DNA of 46,264 nucleotides from NCBI GenBank assembly GCA_040902585.1, contig JBBDXA010000045.1, forward strand, positions 1 to 46,264, read 5' to 3'. This document shows, piece by piece, positions 13,606-22,823 of this stretch (positions within the stretch are counted from its first letter, which is position 1; each line of letters begins with the position of its first letter). This DNA is from JBBDXA01 sp040902585 (GTDB lineage: Bacteria > Planctomycetota > Phycisphaerae > Phycisphaerales > Phycisphaeraceae). The notes under the pieces are model-generated. The model saw only the letters and a program-made list of their open reading frames with translations, was not told the DNA's origin and made no database searches. Made by a program: the position numbers and the translations under genes.

Positions 13606-16214
13606 TTGAGAAACCGATCCACCGGCGCCTTCGGATCCAGCTTGCGCGCCGCCTCGGCCGCGGCCTTCGATTTCGCTTTGTCGCCCATCATCGCGTAGAT
13701 CGCCGCCAGTCGCGTCAGGTGAATCGAACGGTCCGGCTCCAGCAGCGTCAAGGCTCGCACGTGATGGGCAGCGGTGGGCAGGTCCTTCGTCTGAATGTAA
13801 ATCGCAGCCGCCAGCTCGCGGTAGGGCGCGCTGTAAGGCTCGCGGTGCAGGGCGCGGGTGATGGCGGTGGCGGCGAGACTGAACTGGCCCTGCTTGCGGT
13901 AGAGTTCCGCCAGGCGATGCGACCAGGCCCCGCTGCTGACCTCGAAGCGATCCACGGCCGCAAGGGCCGCGATCGCGCCGTCGTCATCGTTCTTCGCCTG
14001 GGCGATGGTGTAGAGCGATTTGTGCGACCACGGATCGATCGGCCGCGCCGCGGCGTAGAGGAGCACCGCGGTCTTCGCCTTCGCCGGATCGTCATCCATC
14101 GCCACCTGAGCCGCGATGCGAAGGGCCGCCGGGTGATCGGGATGATCTTTCAGAAGCTCCGCCGCGAACTTCGCGTTCACACGCTCCGACTGCGTCGCTT
14201 CCTGAAGCTTGCGCATGATCACCTCGTCATCATCGCGACTGTTCAAGCCCCATTGCTGCACCTGCTTCGTCGCCCATTCTTTGAAGGCGGTCATGAACGC
14301 CTCTTCGCTCTGGCCGGTCACTTCAAGAATCGTCTTCACATCGGGCGTGCCCTGGCGATGCATGGCGAGCATCTTCAGGATCGCCTCGTGGCCGAAGCGA
14401 TGGGTGATGAACTCGATCATCCAGTGTGCCTGCGCGTAGGCGAGAGCGCGGTCGGTCTGTTTCTTGGGGCGGACGAAGCCCCAGGTGATCGTGTTGAGCG
14501 TAAAGAGCTCATCCTCCTGAAGCGCGGACGCCAGCAACTGCGACATCTGGTAATCGCGCTGGCCCGGCTCCATGGATACAGCCGCCCCTTCGGTGAACCA
14601 GTGCGGAATGCGGTACGCGGTCTGGTCGAGCGTGACGGTGTGCGTGTACTCGTGCTGAAGGACGCGGTACCAGTCGTAAGTTCCGTGCTGTTTCGGGCCG
14701 GCGCGCGGAGGCGTCATGGCGACGACATCGCCGGTACACGCGGCGATCGTCCAGATCTCCGGCAGGCCCGTGATGCGAACGCCGAACCACTGCTCATCGG
14801 GCATGATCTCGATGAATGTCTTCCGCGCCGGCTTGTGCTCGAACGCGCCGGTCACCATGTCGTACATGGACTCAAGCTGCTCTTCCATGTCCCGCGCGAG
14901 CACTTCATCGATGCCTTTCTTGTACTTGATGATGAAGTGATCCAGCTCGATGAGTTCGTAGCCGAGCAATTCTTCGACGAGCCGAAGCTGATTGCGGGCG
15001 CGGATGTTGAAAGGATCAAGCTGGGCAGCGCGGCGAAGCTCGACCTCGGCGGCTTCCTCCTTGCCCGCCTGCATGAGCATGAGGCCAAGTTCGATGCGCG
15101 GCCCGGGCGAGTTGGGGCGGCGCTCGACCGCTTTGCGAAGCAACCGCTCAGACCACTCGTACTGCCGGGCGTGCGACAGGAAGCTGCCCGCGGCGACGAG
15201 GGCAGCGGGGTTGTCGCCTGAGAGCTTGTCGTAATGTTTAAGGACCGCATCAAGCTGCTTCTCGTTGTACGAGATCGCCTCGACGGCTGCGAGCAGGGCG
15301 AGCATATCGCGATGATTCGGATACACCGCAAGCATCGGTTCGATGACCTTGCGGGCACTTTCTGCATCCTTCTGCACGAGGAACGAAGTGGCATCAATGA
15401 TCGCGGCGAGCGGATGATCGGCGTTTTCCTGCCGCAGCTTCGCGCTGATCTGCGCGGCTGCGTCGAAGTTGAATCGCGAAGCGCCGAACTCGCCGAGCAG
15501 TCGCGCGGCCTCTGCGCAGCGCGGATTGAGCTTGAGGACATCGATGACCGCGCGGATGCCGTCGTCCGCGTTGTCCTTTTCGATCAGCACTTCCGCCTCG
15601 GCGAGCGATGCGGGCCAGTAGAGGCGGTCGATGTCGCTGCGGGCCTTGCCGAAGAGCTTCATCGCGGTCTGGTAATCCTGCGACGGGCGGCCTTCGAGCT
15701 GGGCGAGAAACACGATGCTGCGGGCGGCGGCGACAAGCTCGGCAGGATCGGTGAACTGCTCGACCTGAAGTTTCGTGCGCCAAGGTGTGAGCAGGGCGAT
15801 GGCCTCGGCGGACTTGCCGAGCTGTTCGAGCGCCTCGGCGCGCAGCATCGCGGCCTGCGCGGTGGTGTCCTCTTTCAGGAGGGCTTCGACTGCTTCAGGC
15901 TCGCCGCGCAGGAACGCGGCGCGGGCGCGGAGGAAGGCGGGGGTTTTCTCATCGCGAAGGGATTCATCGCTCAGTTCGTACTTTGCCAGAGCGATGAGGG
16001 CGCGTTCGGTGAGCGTGGGGTTGTCGATGCGATCCCACTGGCCGTGGAAGAGGGCGAGGCGGCGCTTCTCAGCTTCGCTGGTGGCGTCGTCATCGAGGAG
16101 CTTCTTGACGACAGGATCCAGCGGCGGACTGAACGGATCCTGCTGCGGCTGGCCGGCGACGAAAGGGGCACACGCGAGCAGAAGGATCACGGCAAAGAGG
16201 CGGCGAAGTTTCAT
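13602..16214 (-). CDS. Exported TPR-repeat gluzincin metallopeptidase-like protein
   Basis: An 870-residue protein with a signal peptide (MKLRRLFAVILLLACAPFVA). Residues about 50-430 are helical repeats of TPR type. A peptidase_MA-like domain follows at about 440-650, with zinc motif HEYTH at 521-525 and third-ligand segment HWFTEGAA (E542). More TPR-like repeats fill about 680-865. This organisation, a gluzincin domain between TPR arrays, suggests an extracytoplasmic peptidase or binding protein. The longer frame from 16262 adds an unconvincing 16-residue lead, so the start was moved to 16214 at the signal peptide. It is divergent from the class V aminotransferase gene (83-bp spacer). Confidence 0.85.
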   Translation of the reverse strand: MKLRRLFAVILLLACAPFVAGQPQQDPFSPPLDPVVKKLLDDDATSEAEKRRLALFHGQWDRIDNPTLTERALIALAKYELSDESLRDEKTPAFLRARAAFLRGEPEAVEALLKEDTTAQAAMLRAEALEQLGKSAEAIALLTPWRTKLQVEQFTDPAELVAAARSIVFLAQLEGRPSQDYQTAMKLFGKARSDIDRLYWPASLAEAEVLIEKDNADDGIRAVIDVLKLNPRCAEAARLLGEFGASRFNFDAAAQISAKLRQENADHPLAAIIDATSFLVQKDAESARKVIEPMLAVYPNHRDMLALLAAVEAISYNEKQLDAVLKHYDKLSGDNPAALVAAGSFLSHARQYEWSERLLRKAVERRPNSPGPRIELGLMLMQAGKEEAAEVELRRAAQLDPFNIRARNQLRLVEELLGYELIELDHFIIKYKKGIDEVLARDMEEQLESMYDMVTGAFEHKPARKTFIEIMPDEQWFGVRITGLPEIWTIAACTGDVVAMTPPRAGPKQHGTYDWYRVLQHEYTHTVTLDQTAYRIPHWFTEGAAVSMEPGQRDYQMSQLLASALQEDELFTLNTITWGFVRPKKQTDRALAYAQAHWMIEFITHRFGHEAILKMLAMHRQGTPDVKTILEVTGQSEEAFMTAFKEWATKQVQQWGLNSRDDDEVIMRKLQEATQSERVNAKFAAELLKDHPDHPAALRIAAQVAMDDDPAKAKTAVLLYAAARPIDPWSHKSLYTIAQAKNDDDGAIAALAAVDRFEVSSGAWSHRLAELYRKQGQFSLAATAITRALHREPYSAPYRELAAAIYIQTKDLPTAAHHVRALTLLEPDRSIHLTRLAAIYAMMGDKAKSKAAAEAARKLDPKAPVDRFLN

Positions 16215-16297
16215 GCTTTCATAGTGTATCCGCGATGGGGTTCTGTTTCGTGTCCCCGGCATGCGGATCAGAGTTCGTTTGCATTACGATGTTGCTC

Positions 16298-17464
16298 ATG
16301 AGCAACGAGTCCCTGCTGCCGCCTGTTTCGATCGACCTCGCCGCGGAGTTTCCCATCCTCAGCGAGCTGGCGTTCTTCAATCATGCCGGCGTCGCGCCAC
16401 TGAGCAGGCGCGCGGGGGATGCGCTTCGCGCCTTCGCTTCGCAGGGTGAACGGTTCGCCTATTTTCAGCAGGGGTGGTATCGGCGGGTGCGCGAGGTGAA
16501 GAAGCTGGCGGCGAAGCTGATCAACGCCGAGGGCGAGAACGAGATCGCCTTCGTCGCCAACACGTCGACCGGCGTGAGCATGATCGCCAAGGGCATCGCG
16601 TGGCGGCCGGGCGATAACGTCATCATCACCGGCGTGGAGTACCCGGCGAACCGTTACCCGTGGGAAGATTTGAAACGCTTCGGCGTGGAGTTGATCGAGG
16701 TGCCGCAGCAACCGGACTTTCGCATCGATGTGGAGGATGTCGTCGATGCCGTGACGGACCGCACGCGCATCGTTTCGATTTCACACGTGCAGTATGCCTC
16801 GGGGTTCCGCATTGACCTGAAGCCGATCAGCGACATGGTTCATAAGGTCGGCGGCTACCTGTGCGTCGACGCGATTCAGAGCCTGGGCGCGATGCCGGTG
16901 GATGTCCAGCGCATGGGCATCGACTTTCTCACGGCGGACGGCCACAAGTGGATGCTCGGCCCCGAAGGCTGCGGCATCCTCTACGTGCGCGAAGACCTCA
17001 TCGAGCTGCTGCATCCCAACGTCGTCGGCTGGATGAACATGGTCGATGCCTCCAACTATGGCGACTACAAGTTTCAGTTTGAACGCGATGCGCGAAGGTT
17101 TGAACCGGGCAGCTACAACCTGCCGGGCATCTTCGCATTGGGCGCGAGTCTGGAACTGTTGATGGAAGTGGGGCTGGAGACGGTCTGGTCGCGCATCGAT
17201 GGCCTGACGACGCGCCTGTGTGAAGGATTGAAAGCGAAGGGGTATCGCGTGCTGAGTCCGCGCGGGCAGGGTGAGCAGAGCGGGATTGTGATTTTCGAAG
17301 TGCCTGATGCGAGTGTGCGCGCGGTGCCCGCGAAGCTGCAGATCGTGATGGAACTGGAGAAGCAGGGGATGGTGATCGTGATCCGCGAAGGGAGGCTGCG
17401 CGCGAGTCCGCACTTTTATAATTCAATCGAGCAGATTGATCGGTTAGTTGAATCGCTGCCGTGA
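16298..17464 (+). CDS. Class V aminotransferase (cysteine desulfurase/kynureninase-like)
   Basis: A 388-residue fold-type I PLP enzyme. FFNHAGVAPLS is the usual N-terminal motif, NTSTGVSMIAKG the phosphate-binding region, VDAIQSLGAMPVD holds the PLP-contacting Asp, and LTADGHKWMLGPEG carries the PLP lysine at K217 (numbered from 16298). Both desulfurases and epimerase/lyase-type members share this set. No obvious active-site Cys loop of SufS/IscS type is seen near residue 320-350, so a desulfurase role is not certain. A second in-frame ATG at 16289 is also possible. The longer frame to 16235 overlaps the divergent promoter region and was rejected. Confidence 0.88.
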   Translation: MSNESLLPPVSIDLAAEFPILSELAFFNHAGVAPLSRRAGDALRAFASQGERFAYFQQGWYRRVREVKKLAAKLINAEGENEIAFVANTSTGVSMIAKGIAWRPGDNVIITGVEYPANRYPWEDLKRFGVELIEVPQQPDFRIDVEDVVDAVTDRTRIVSISHVQYASGFRIDLKPISDMVHKVGGYLCVDAIQSLGAMPVDVQRMGIDFLTADGHKWMLGPEGCGILYVREDLIELLHPNVVGWMNMVDASNYGDYKFQFERDARRFEPGSYNLPGIFALGASLELLMEVGLETVWSRIDGLTTRLCEGLKAKGYRVLSPRGQGEQSGIVIFEVPDASVRAVPAKLQIVMELEKQGMVIVIREGRLRASPHFYNSIEQIDRLVESLP

Positions 17465-17474
17465 GCAGCATCGT

Positions 17475-17607
17475 GAGCACCATCCCGACAGGGAGGTGCT
17501 GTTGGCTCACGAATGTGTTGTCGCGCCCAATGCGCCTGGGATCGCAGTTGCCGCGGGTGCGGTAGAACGCTGTGCGGCAATAGCACCGCCCTGTCGGGAC
17601 GGTGCTC
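17475..17607. repeat. MITE-like 133-bp element with 30-bp terminal inverted repeats
   Basis: Left end 17475-17504 and right end 17578-17607 are reverse complements at 27 of 30 positions (core TCCCGACAGGG). Each end is itself partly palindromic (GAGCACC...GGTGCT). The 73-bp interior holds a further TTGCCGC...GCGGCAA pairing. It has no coding capacity. No clear target duplication was found, so mobility is inferred from structure only. Confidence 0.7.
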
Positions 17608-17624
17608 CGGTACGATGAAGTGCC

Positions 17625-18164
17625 ATGAGCCAGGGCGAGACGCATCACGATGACTCGGCCGGTCGCCCGCCGCGACAGGGGGCAGCTCTGCGCGGGAGCA
17701 TCGGTCGGCTGGTCGGGGCGAACAGCGAGCGCAACGCCCGCGCCGAGGCGGAGTGCCTGCACGAGCGGCAGCGGATCGATTTTCGCCGTCGGCTTATAAA
17801 GCTGGCGGGGGCGATCAGCGAGATCACGTTGACCGTGCGGCTCGCCGATTTTGAGGTACTCAGCGCCGGCATCGAGACCGGCGACTTCCGCGTCGAGCAG
17901 CTTCATGATCTACTTCTCTCCAAGTTGCCGATGAACTGCAAGGCATGCGGTTATTACCTCAAGGGTTTGCCGCCCGCCGGTGCGTGTCCTGAGTGCGGAG
18001 CGAGGTATCGCACGGGCGTGTTTGAGACCGAGTTCCTGTACAGTGTGCTGGCGTTGGAATTGGATTTGACTATTGAGTCGGTGCAGCCGGGCACGCGGGT
18101 GATTGAACGAGTGAAACAACAGTCCGGCCTGGCCGGTGCGAGTGGGGATGGGGAGGCACGTTGA
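17625..18164 (+). CDS. Hypothetical protein with C-terminal zinc ribbon
   Basis: A 179-residue frame. Residues about 104-126 form a four-Cys ribbon, CKACGYYLKGLPPAGACPEC, with the CGYxLxGLP spacing common in planctomycete proteins. The N-terminal 100 residues are charged, with a plausible amphipathic stretch (RIDFRRRLIKLAGAISEITL) but no recognised domain. A shorter form could start at ATG 17932. A TACGAT hexamer at 17611-17616 ends eight bases before the ATG, so a near-leaderless transcript is possible. It is followed 43 bases later by the subtilase gene, and the two may be co-transcribed. The function is unknown. Confidence 0.55.
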   Translation: MSQGETHHDDSAGRPPRQGAALRGSIGRLVGANSERNARAEAECLHERQRIDFRRRLIKLAGAISEITLTVRLADFEVLSAGIETGDFRVEQLHDLLLSKLPMNCKACGYYLKGLPPAGACPECGARYRTGVFETEFLYSVLALELDLTIESVQPGTRVIERVKQQSGLAGASGDGEAR

Positions 18165-18207
18165 GTCGCAAACCGGCGGGCGTATTCTCAATTCAAGGAG
18201 CTTTACG

Positions 18208-19653
18208 TTGACAGGACAAGCTCGAAGCGATGCGGGGGCGGGGCAGTGGTCTACGATTCTGCTGGTCGTCATTTTCGCCGTGGCGGCAGTCGCGGCGACA
18301 TGGAGCAGAAGCGATGCAGGAGGCGAAGCGAGCCATGCCCGCGGCTCAGAAAAGACTTCATCGCAGAGCCTTCGGAGTCTGGTCGGCATCGATCGTGTCG
18401 AGCGGTGGCTGGGTGAACAGACGCCGACGGGCAGGGGGATTACTTTCGGTCACGTGGAGGGCCGCGCCGATAGCGGTTATCTGCCGCGCTGGAATGCAGG
18501 CGCGTTCGAGGGTGTGAAGTTTACGAACCGTTCGAGAAGACCGAGCCGGTATTCCGGTCACGCTGAGGCGACCGCGCAGTTGATCTACGGTCCGATGGGT
18601 CTTGCGCCGGGCGTGACGAACGTCAACCTTTACTCGGCGGACGAATGGATGGGCTCCAACGGCATGCGGCTCTTCCAGGCCGCGCTGCCCACCGCCGACG
18701 GTTGTCGGGTGTTCACGCACAGTTGGATTTCAGGCAACGGTCCGATCGATGACATTCTGCTCAAGCGGCTCGATCAGTTCGTTGAGGACACGAAGGCGGT
18801 CGTGGTGTGCGGCGTGAACAACGGCGGCAACCAGCCCGTGCCCGCGATGCCGGCCAGTGCGTACAACGTGATTGCAGTGGGCACGGTCGGGCGCAGTTCC
18901 AGTAGTGGGTACACGGGTGGCACGACGCCCGGGCGGTGTAAGCCGGAGGTGGTGGTGGATGTGACGCGCACCAGCTTCGCCACGCCTGTGGTCGCGGCTG
19001 TGGTCGGCCGACTGCTGGAGAGCGCCGATCGCATCGCGGCACAAAGTGAGCAGGCGGCTCCGGGAACCGCCGGTCGCCACGCTGCCCGTCCTGAAGTGAT
19101 CAAGGCTCTGCTACTCGCCGGTGCGGACAGTTCCTGCGGTTTCGCTCCTGAAGACGGGCATTCCTTGGATCAGCATCACGGCGCGGGCGCGGTTCGGTTT
19201 GATCGTTCGCTCGAGTGTCTGCTCAAGGGGCCGGTCGCGCCTGGAGTCGCGGCTGCTGCACCGATGAAGATCGCGCAGCCGATCGGTTGGGATTTCAGGA
19301 GTCTGCCGCCGGATCGCCCCGCGGTGTATTCGTTCGAGCTGACCGAGCCGGTGAAGGAACTTTCGATCGCAGTGACCTGGCATCGGCGCATCACATGGGT
19401 CATCGTGATGGATCCTGGAACGAAGAAGCAGGTGCAGTCCGTGAAATGGCGAGTTGCGGATTTTGATCTCCATGTGAAACGGACCGCGGGCGGCAAGACA
19501 TCCACGATCGCCAGTTCAGCTTCGACAAAGGACAGTGTGGAATTCATCCGCCTGCGCGATGTGAAGGAGGGCGTGTATCACATTGAAGTGATGCAGAAGC
19601 CAATGACACGCGAGGCGTGGGATGTGGCGGTGGCGTGGTGGTCGCAAAAGTAG
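18208..19653 (+). CDS. Membrane-anchored subtilisin-like (S8) protein with altered catalytic Asp
   Basis: A 481-residue protein with an N-terminal hydrophobic segment (about residues 14-31). Subtilase motifs are recognisable: His in SGHAEATAQ (H118), oxyanion Asn in CGVNNGGN (204/205) and Ser in RTSFATPVVAA (S256). Where the catalytic Asp of DSG is expected, the sequence reads GHVEG, with Glu at 84. A C-terminal domain of about 150 residues, beta-rich by eye, follows (IEVMQKPMTREAWDVAVAWW at the end). The start was moved to TTG 18208 because AAGGAG lies at 18195-18200 and the membrane segment follows at once; the longer frame from 18136 overlaps the preceding gene. It may be active with Glu, or catalytically impaired. 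Confidence 0.8.
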   Translation: MTGQARSDAGAGQWSTILLVVIFAVAAVAATWSRSDAGGEASHARGSEKTSSQSLRSLVGIDRVERWLGEQTPTGRGITFGHVEGRADSGYLPRWNAGAFEGVKFTNRSRRPSRYSGHAEATAQLIYGPMGLAPGVTNVNLYSADEWMGSNGMRLFQAALPTADGCRVFTHSWISGNGPIDDILLKRLDQFVEDTKAVVVCGVNNGGNQPVPAMPASAYNVIAVGTVGRSSSSGYTGGTTPGRCKPEVVVDVTRTSFATPVVAAVVGRLLESADRIAAQSEQAAPGTAGRHAARPEVIKALLLAGADSSCGFAPEDGHSLDQHHGAGAVRFDRSLECLLKGPVAPGVAAAAPMKIAQPIGWDFRSLPPDRPAVYSFELTEPVKELSIAVTWHRRITWVIVMDPGTKKQVQSVKWRVADFDLHVKRTAGGKTSTIASSASTKDSVEFIRLRDVKEGVYHIEVMQKPMTREAWDVAVAWWSQK

Positions 19654-19669
19654 GACGCTTCGCCGTCGA

Positions 19670-21229
19670 TCAGGGCCTCGCGCTTGCTGAGCCTGCGCGC
19701 CGGCCGAGGTGACACTCATATTGTTTGGCACCGAAGCGATAAGTCGTGACGAAACTTTCATCAGGCTTGAGAGGCGCGGTCGCCGGCACGGGCTTGCCCC
19801 AGATCGCCAGTTCCGGCTTTTCTTTACCCGCATCGATTTCCACGCGATTCAGCGGCTTCCACGACTCGTCGTACAGCAAGACGCGCACCTTCTTCTTCCC
19901 GCGGAAGTCCAGGTGCCACTGGAAGTGAATGCCCTCTTCGATATTCAGCGCCCCCTGGTCGCTGTCGCCACTGAGCCAGGCGATTGCAGTATCCGCGGGG
20001 ACATTCTTCTCGACCCATTCGACCGCTTGCCAGAGCATGTTGGCGCGGGCGATGAGTTTTTCCTGTTTGCCGATGGATGCGATGGCGATGGCGATGAGTC
20101 CGCCGATCAGGGCGATCCAGGCGACCTGCGTGGCGCGCGAGGCTTTCAGGCGGATGACGGTGGCGAGGAATACGGCGATCGTCAGGTACGCGCCCCAGAC
20201 CGCGGGGATGGCGTAGCGCCCGCCGTAGGCGTTGATCGGAAGGTAAATCGCCATGCCGAAGATGAAGAGCAGGACGCCGGCGATGAAAGCCGCGCGGTGC
20301 GTTTGAGGCGGAGTCGATGGCGCTATTGAAATTGCATCGCCAGACGATGTCGCGCCTGCACCGCGCTTCGCCATGATGATCGCCGCGATGCACAGCACCA
20401 GTCCCGGTGCGAGAAAATCCAGGCTTGAAGCGCGAAGCTGCACCGACAGCATCTGTCCGACGAAGCTCAGCGATGGCGGCTGCGTCACGTACTGCCCCGG
20501 CTTCCAGTGCGTCTTGAAATAGATGTAATGCGCGATGGGCATGATCAGCGGCAGGCAGAGAATCATCACGCCTTTCCAGTTCCGGCGAATGCCCTCGCGG
20601 ATCGTCACGCGATCCGGCAGCACGCGCATGACCACCATCGCAGGCAGCAGGGCGACGAACGTGTTCTTACACCCCAGCGCCACCAGCAGCCCCAGCGCGG
20701 CTGCGATGTCCCACGCCCACGGCCGGCTGCTGCGCGATGCCCGTCTCGCTGCGATCAGCGCCAGCATCGCGTAGGGCATCGCCACGCCTTCGCCCAGCGT
20801 CAAGCTCATCCAGATCTCATTGGGTATGCGATTCCACATCGCCAGGGCGGCGATGAAGAGGGCAGGCTCCTTGCGGAAACCAAGCTCTTTGAGGAACCAG
20901 AGAAACATGCCCGCCGCCAGGGCACACCACAGCAGCCGGTACACGTGCCAGGGCAGTTCGTTGGGCCCGAGCAGGTGCTGCTGCACCAGCCAGTGGAACC
21001 AGAGGGTCGGGCGGAAGGCCCCGAGGTGGTCGTAGTTGGCGACGATGGCGGTCTTCATCGCGGCGAGCCACTCGCTGAGGTTGGTCGCGCCGGAGGGATA
21101 GACCAGGTTGCCGTCGTCGATGAAATCGAAGGGGGCCGCGAGCATCGGCAGGTAGAGCAGGGCGATGAGGATGCCGCCGATGGGAATCCAGAAACGGGAG
21201 AAAATCAGCTTCATCTGTTGCATGAGCAT
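19670..21229 (-). CDS. Polytopic membrane protein, GT-C glycosyltransferase-like
   Basis: A 519-residue protein with about ten to eleven hydrophobic segments in residues 1-400, then a soluble C-terminal part of about 120 residues (VEKNVPADTAIAWLSGDSDQ onward). The first extracytoplasmic loop holds FDFIDDGN, an acidic pair in the place typical of lipid-linked-sugar GT-C enzymes, followed by a LxAFRPTLWFHW segment. This suggests a glycosyltransferase using polyprenyl-linked donors, but no specific family was recognised. Three closely spaced ATGs (21229, 21223, 21214) make the start uncertain. It is divergent from the SH3 protein. Confidence 0.65.
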   Translation of the reverse strand: MLMQQMKLIFSRFWIPIGGILIALLYLPMLAAPFDFIDDGNLVYPSGATNLSEWLAAMKTAIVANYDHLGAFRPTLWFHWLVQQHLLGPNELPWHVYRLLWCALAAGMFLWFLKELGFRKEPALFIAALAMWNRIPNEIWMSLTLGEGVAMPYAMLALIAARRASRSSRPWAWDIAAALGLLVALGCKNTFVALLPAMVVMRVLPDRVTIREGIRRNWKGVMILCLPLIMPIAHYIYFKTHWKPGQYVTQPPSLSFVGQMLSVQLRASSLDFLAPGLVLCIAAIIMAKRGAGATSSGDAISIAPSTPPQTHRAAFIAGVLLFIFGMAIYLPINAYGGRYAIPAVWGAYLTIAVFLATVIRLKASRATQVAWIALIGGLIAIAIASIGKQEKLIARANMLWQAVEWVEKNVPADTAIAWLSGDSDQGALNIEEGIHFQWHLDFRGKKKVRVLLYDESWKPLNRVEIDAGKEKPELAIWGKPVPATAPLKPDESFVTTYRFGAKQYECHLGRRAGSASARP

Positions 21230-21348
21230 CGCCGAATGGAGCGGCCGTGGGGGCGGGAATCGGCGGCATTCTATCGACTGCCGCCCGTGATCGAACAGCC
21301 GGGCGGCGGCGGCGGCAAGGGAAATGTTCCGACGAGTGAACTATGTTC

Positions 21349-21377
21349 TTGACTGCCGGCGGTTCGCGAGTTAATCT
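21349..21377 (+). promoter_or_regulatory. Sigma-70-like promoter for the SH3 protein
   Basis: TTGACT (21349-21354) and TAATCT (21372-21377) are separated by exactly 17 bases. Transcription would start near 21384, leaving a short leader that includes AGGAGG at 21402-21407 ahead of the ATG at 21416. This is the best-matching promoter in the window. Confidence 0.6.
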
Positions 21378-21415
21378 CTCTTTCACAATTCACCCTCGAA
21401 CAGGAGGTTCGACCT

Positions 21416-22768
21416 ATGACACGGATGTCGCTCCGCTCTTCCATACTATCTATCACCTGCATGGCTGCCGGCTTTTTGCTGGCCGCCAAGCCCTGTCTTG
21501 CGCAGGAGACGACCGCCTTTGAAGGCGTGGTCGTCGAAGATGATGTCAAGGCCCGCGCCGGCTCGGGGCGCACCTTCTACATCGTCGGCTCCGTGCCCAA
21601 GGACACCAAGGTCCAGGTCGAAGATGTGCTCTTCGGCTGGAACAAGATCGCCGCGCCCGGCGGTATGTTCAGCTACATCTCCAAGGCCTTCGTCGACGCC
21701 AAGGGCGACGGCAAGACCGGCGATGTGAACCGCGATCGCGCGCCGGTCACCGCCGCCAGCCTCGATGGCCCCGGCGACAGCTATCGCCAGCAGGTCGAAC
21801 TGACCAAGGGCGACAAGGTTCAGATCGTCGGCGAGGAAGGCAGCTTCTACAAGATCGTGCCGCCGAACTTCGGCGACAACAAGAAGGCGTACGTGTACCT
21901 CCCGCCCGGCTCTGTGCGCCGTGCGACGTTGCCCGAGCCCGTGCCGACGCCGGCTCCTGTTCCCACACCTGCGCCGACTCCAACTCCGACGCCTGCGCCG
22001 ACTCCGACACCCGCGCCCGCCCCGACGCCTGCACCGGTTCCCGTGCCCGCGCCTGCGCCGACGCCTGTTCCCGCGACCGTTCCGACACCGGCCCCCATTC
22101 CCGCGCCTGCTCCTGCCGACATCGAAGCTCCGAAGATTGATGTCCCCACGCCCGCGTCGCTTCAGCGGTTCGATGCGATCACGCCCGTGCTGAAGGAGCT
22201 GGAGCCGAAGATGAGTGCGGCGCTGAATCTGCCCGTTGAAAAGCAGCCGGCCGAGGAACTGCTCGCCGCCTACAACGCCGTCGCCAAGGTGCCGAACCTG
22301 CCGATCAGCGATCAGTACATCGTACAGTTCCGAATCGCGCAGCTTACGCGGAATGTCAAGATCGCTTCCGCCATCAAGGCTCTGGACAAGGCCCGCAGCG
22401 GTATCCAGCCTGATCCGAAGCTCGCCCAGAAGTTAGAAGAAGGCTCGGTACCCACGCCGATTTCCTATGACGTGACCGGTCAGCTTCAGGCGTCGACCGT
22501 GTACGACGGCGTCAAGCTGCCTCGTCTGTTCCGCGTCGCCGAGCCCGCGACCGGCCGGACAATTCTGTACGTGAAGCCCGGTCCGGCATTCGAAGCGCAC
22601 AAGGCGCTGGGCCGGCTGGTGGGCATCGTCGGCAAGACGGAGTTCGATGCGGGGCTGAACCTGCGCATCATCGCCGTCGAGAGGCTGGACATCCTCGAAG
22701 CGACTCGCAGCGAGCCGACCACGCCTGTGACGCCGGAAACTGCCAGCACCGCGAAGGTCGGCGACTGA
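21416..22768 (+). CDS. Exported protein with two bacterial SH3-like domains and a Pro-rich linker
   Basis: A 450-residue protein with a signal peptide (residues about 1-30, ending KPCLAQE). Two SH3-like segments follow: VKARAGSGRTFYIVGSVPKD near 44-63 and a second near 112-150 (YRQQVELTKGDKVQIVGEEG). Residues about 170-235 are a low-complexity linker of TPAP/PAPAP units, encoded by a repetitive GC-rich tract at about 21940-22115. A C-terminal domain (about 240-450) is not recognised. SH3-like domains of this kind bind cell-wall peptides, so envelope attachment is plausible. AGGAGG lies eight bases before the ATG, and a good promoter and terminator flank the gene, implying a single-gene transcript. 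Confidence 0.85.
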   Translation: MTRMSLRSSILSITCMAAGFLLAAKPCLAQETTAFEGVVVEDDVKARAGSGRTFYIVGSVPKDTKVQVEDVLFGWNKIAAPGGMFSYISKAFVDAKGDGKTGDVNRDRAPVTAASLDGPGDSYRQQVELTKGDKVQIVGEEGSFYKIVPPNFGDNKKAYVYLPPGSVRRATLPEPVPTPAPVPTPAPTPTPTPAPTPTPAPAPTPAPVPVPAPAPTPVPATVPTPAPIPAPAPADIEAPKIDVPTPASLQRFDAITPVLKELEPKMSAALNLPVEKQPAEELLAAYNAVAKVPNLPISDQYIVQFRIAQLTRNVKIASAIKALDKARSGIQPDPKLAQKLEEGSVPTPISYDVTGQLQASTVYDGVKLPRLFRVAEPATGRTILYVKPGPAFEAHKALGRLVGIVGKTEFDAGLNLRIIAVERLDILEATRSEPTTPVTPETASTAKVGD

Positions 22769-22794
22769 TTAACGGAATCAACCTTCCAAATGAG

Positions 22795-22823
22795 AAGCCC
22801 TTGGCCCCGGTCGAGGGCTTTTT
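22795..22823 (+). terminator. Rho-independent terminator
   Basis: Stem AAGCCCT (22795-22801) and AGGGCTT (22814-22820) enclose a 12-base loop, and the hairpin ends in a run of five T (22819-22823). It lies 27 bases after the stop of the SH3 protein gene. Confidence 0.8.

Noticed and set aside
13545..15221. 558-residue plus-strand frame inside the TPR peptidase gene
   Set aside because: Antisense to a protein with signal peptide, TPR repeats and an intact zinc motif; composition is that of a shadow frame.
16298..17464. SufS/IscS cysteine desulfurase
   Set aside because: The PLP site fits, but no clear catalytic-Cys loop was found and no suf or isc genes are adjacent, so only the broader class V name is given.
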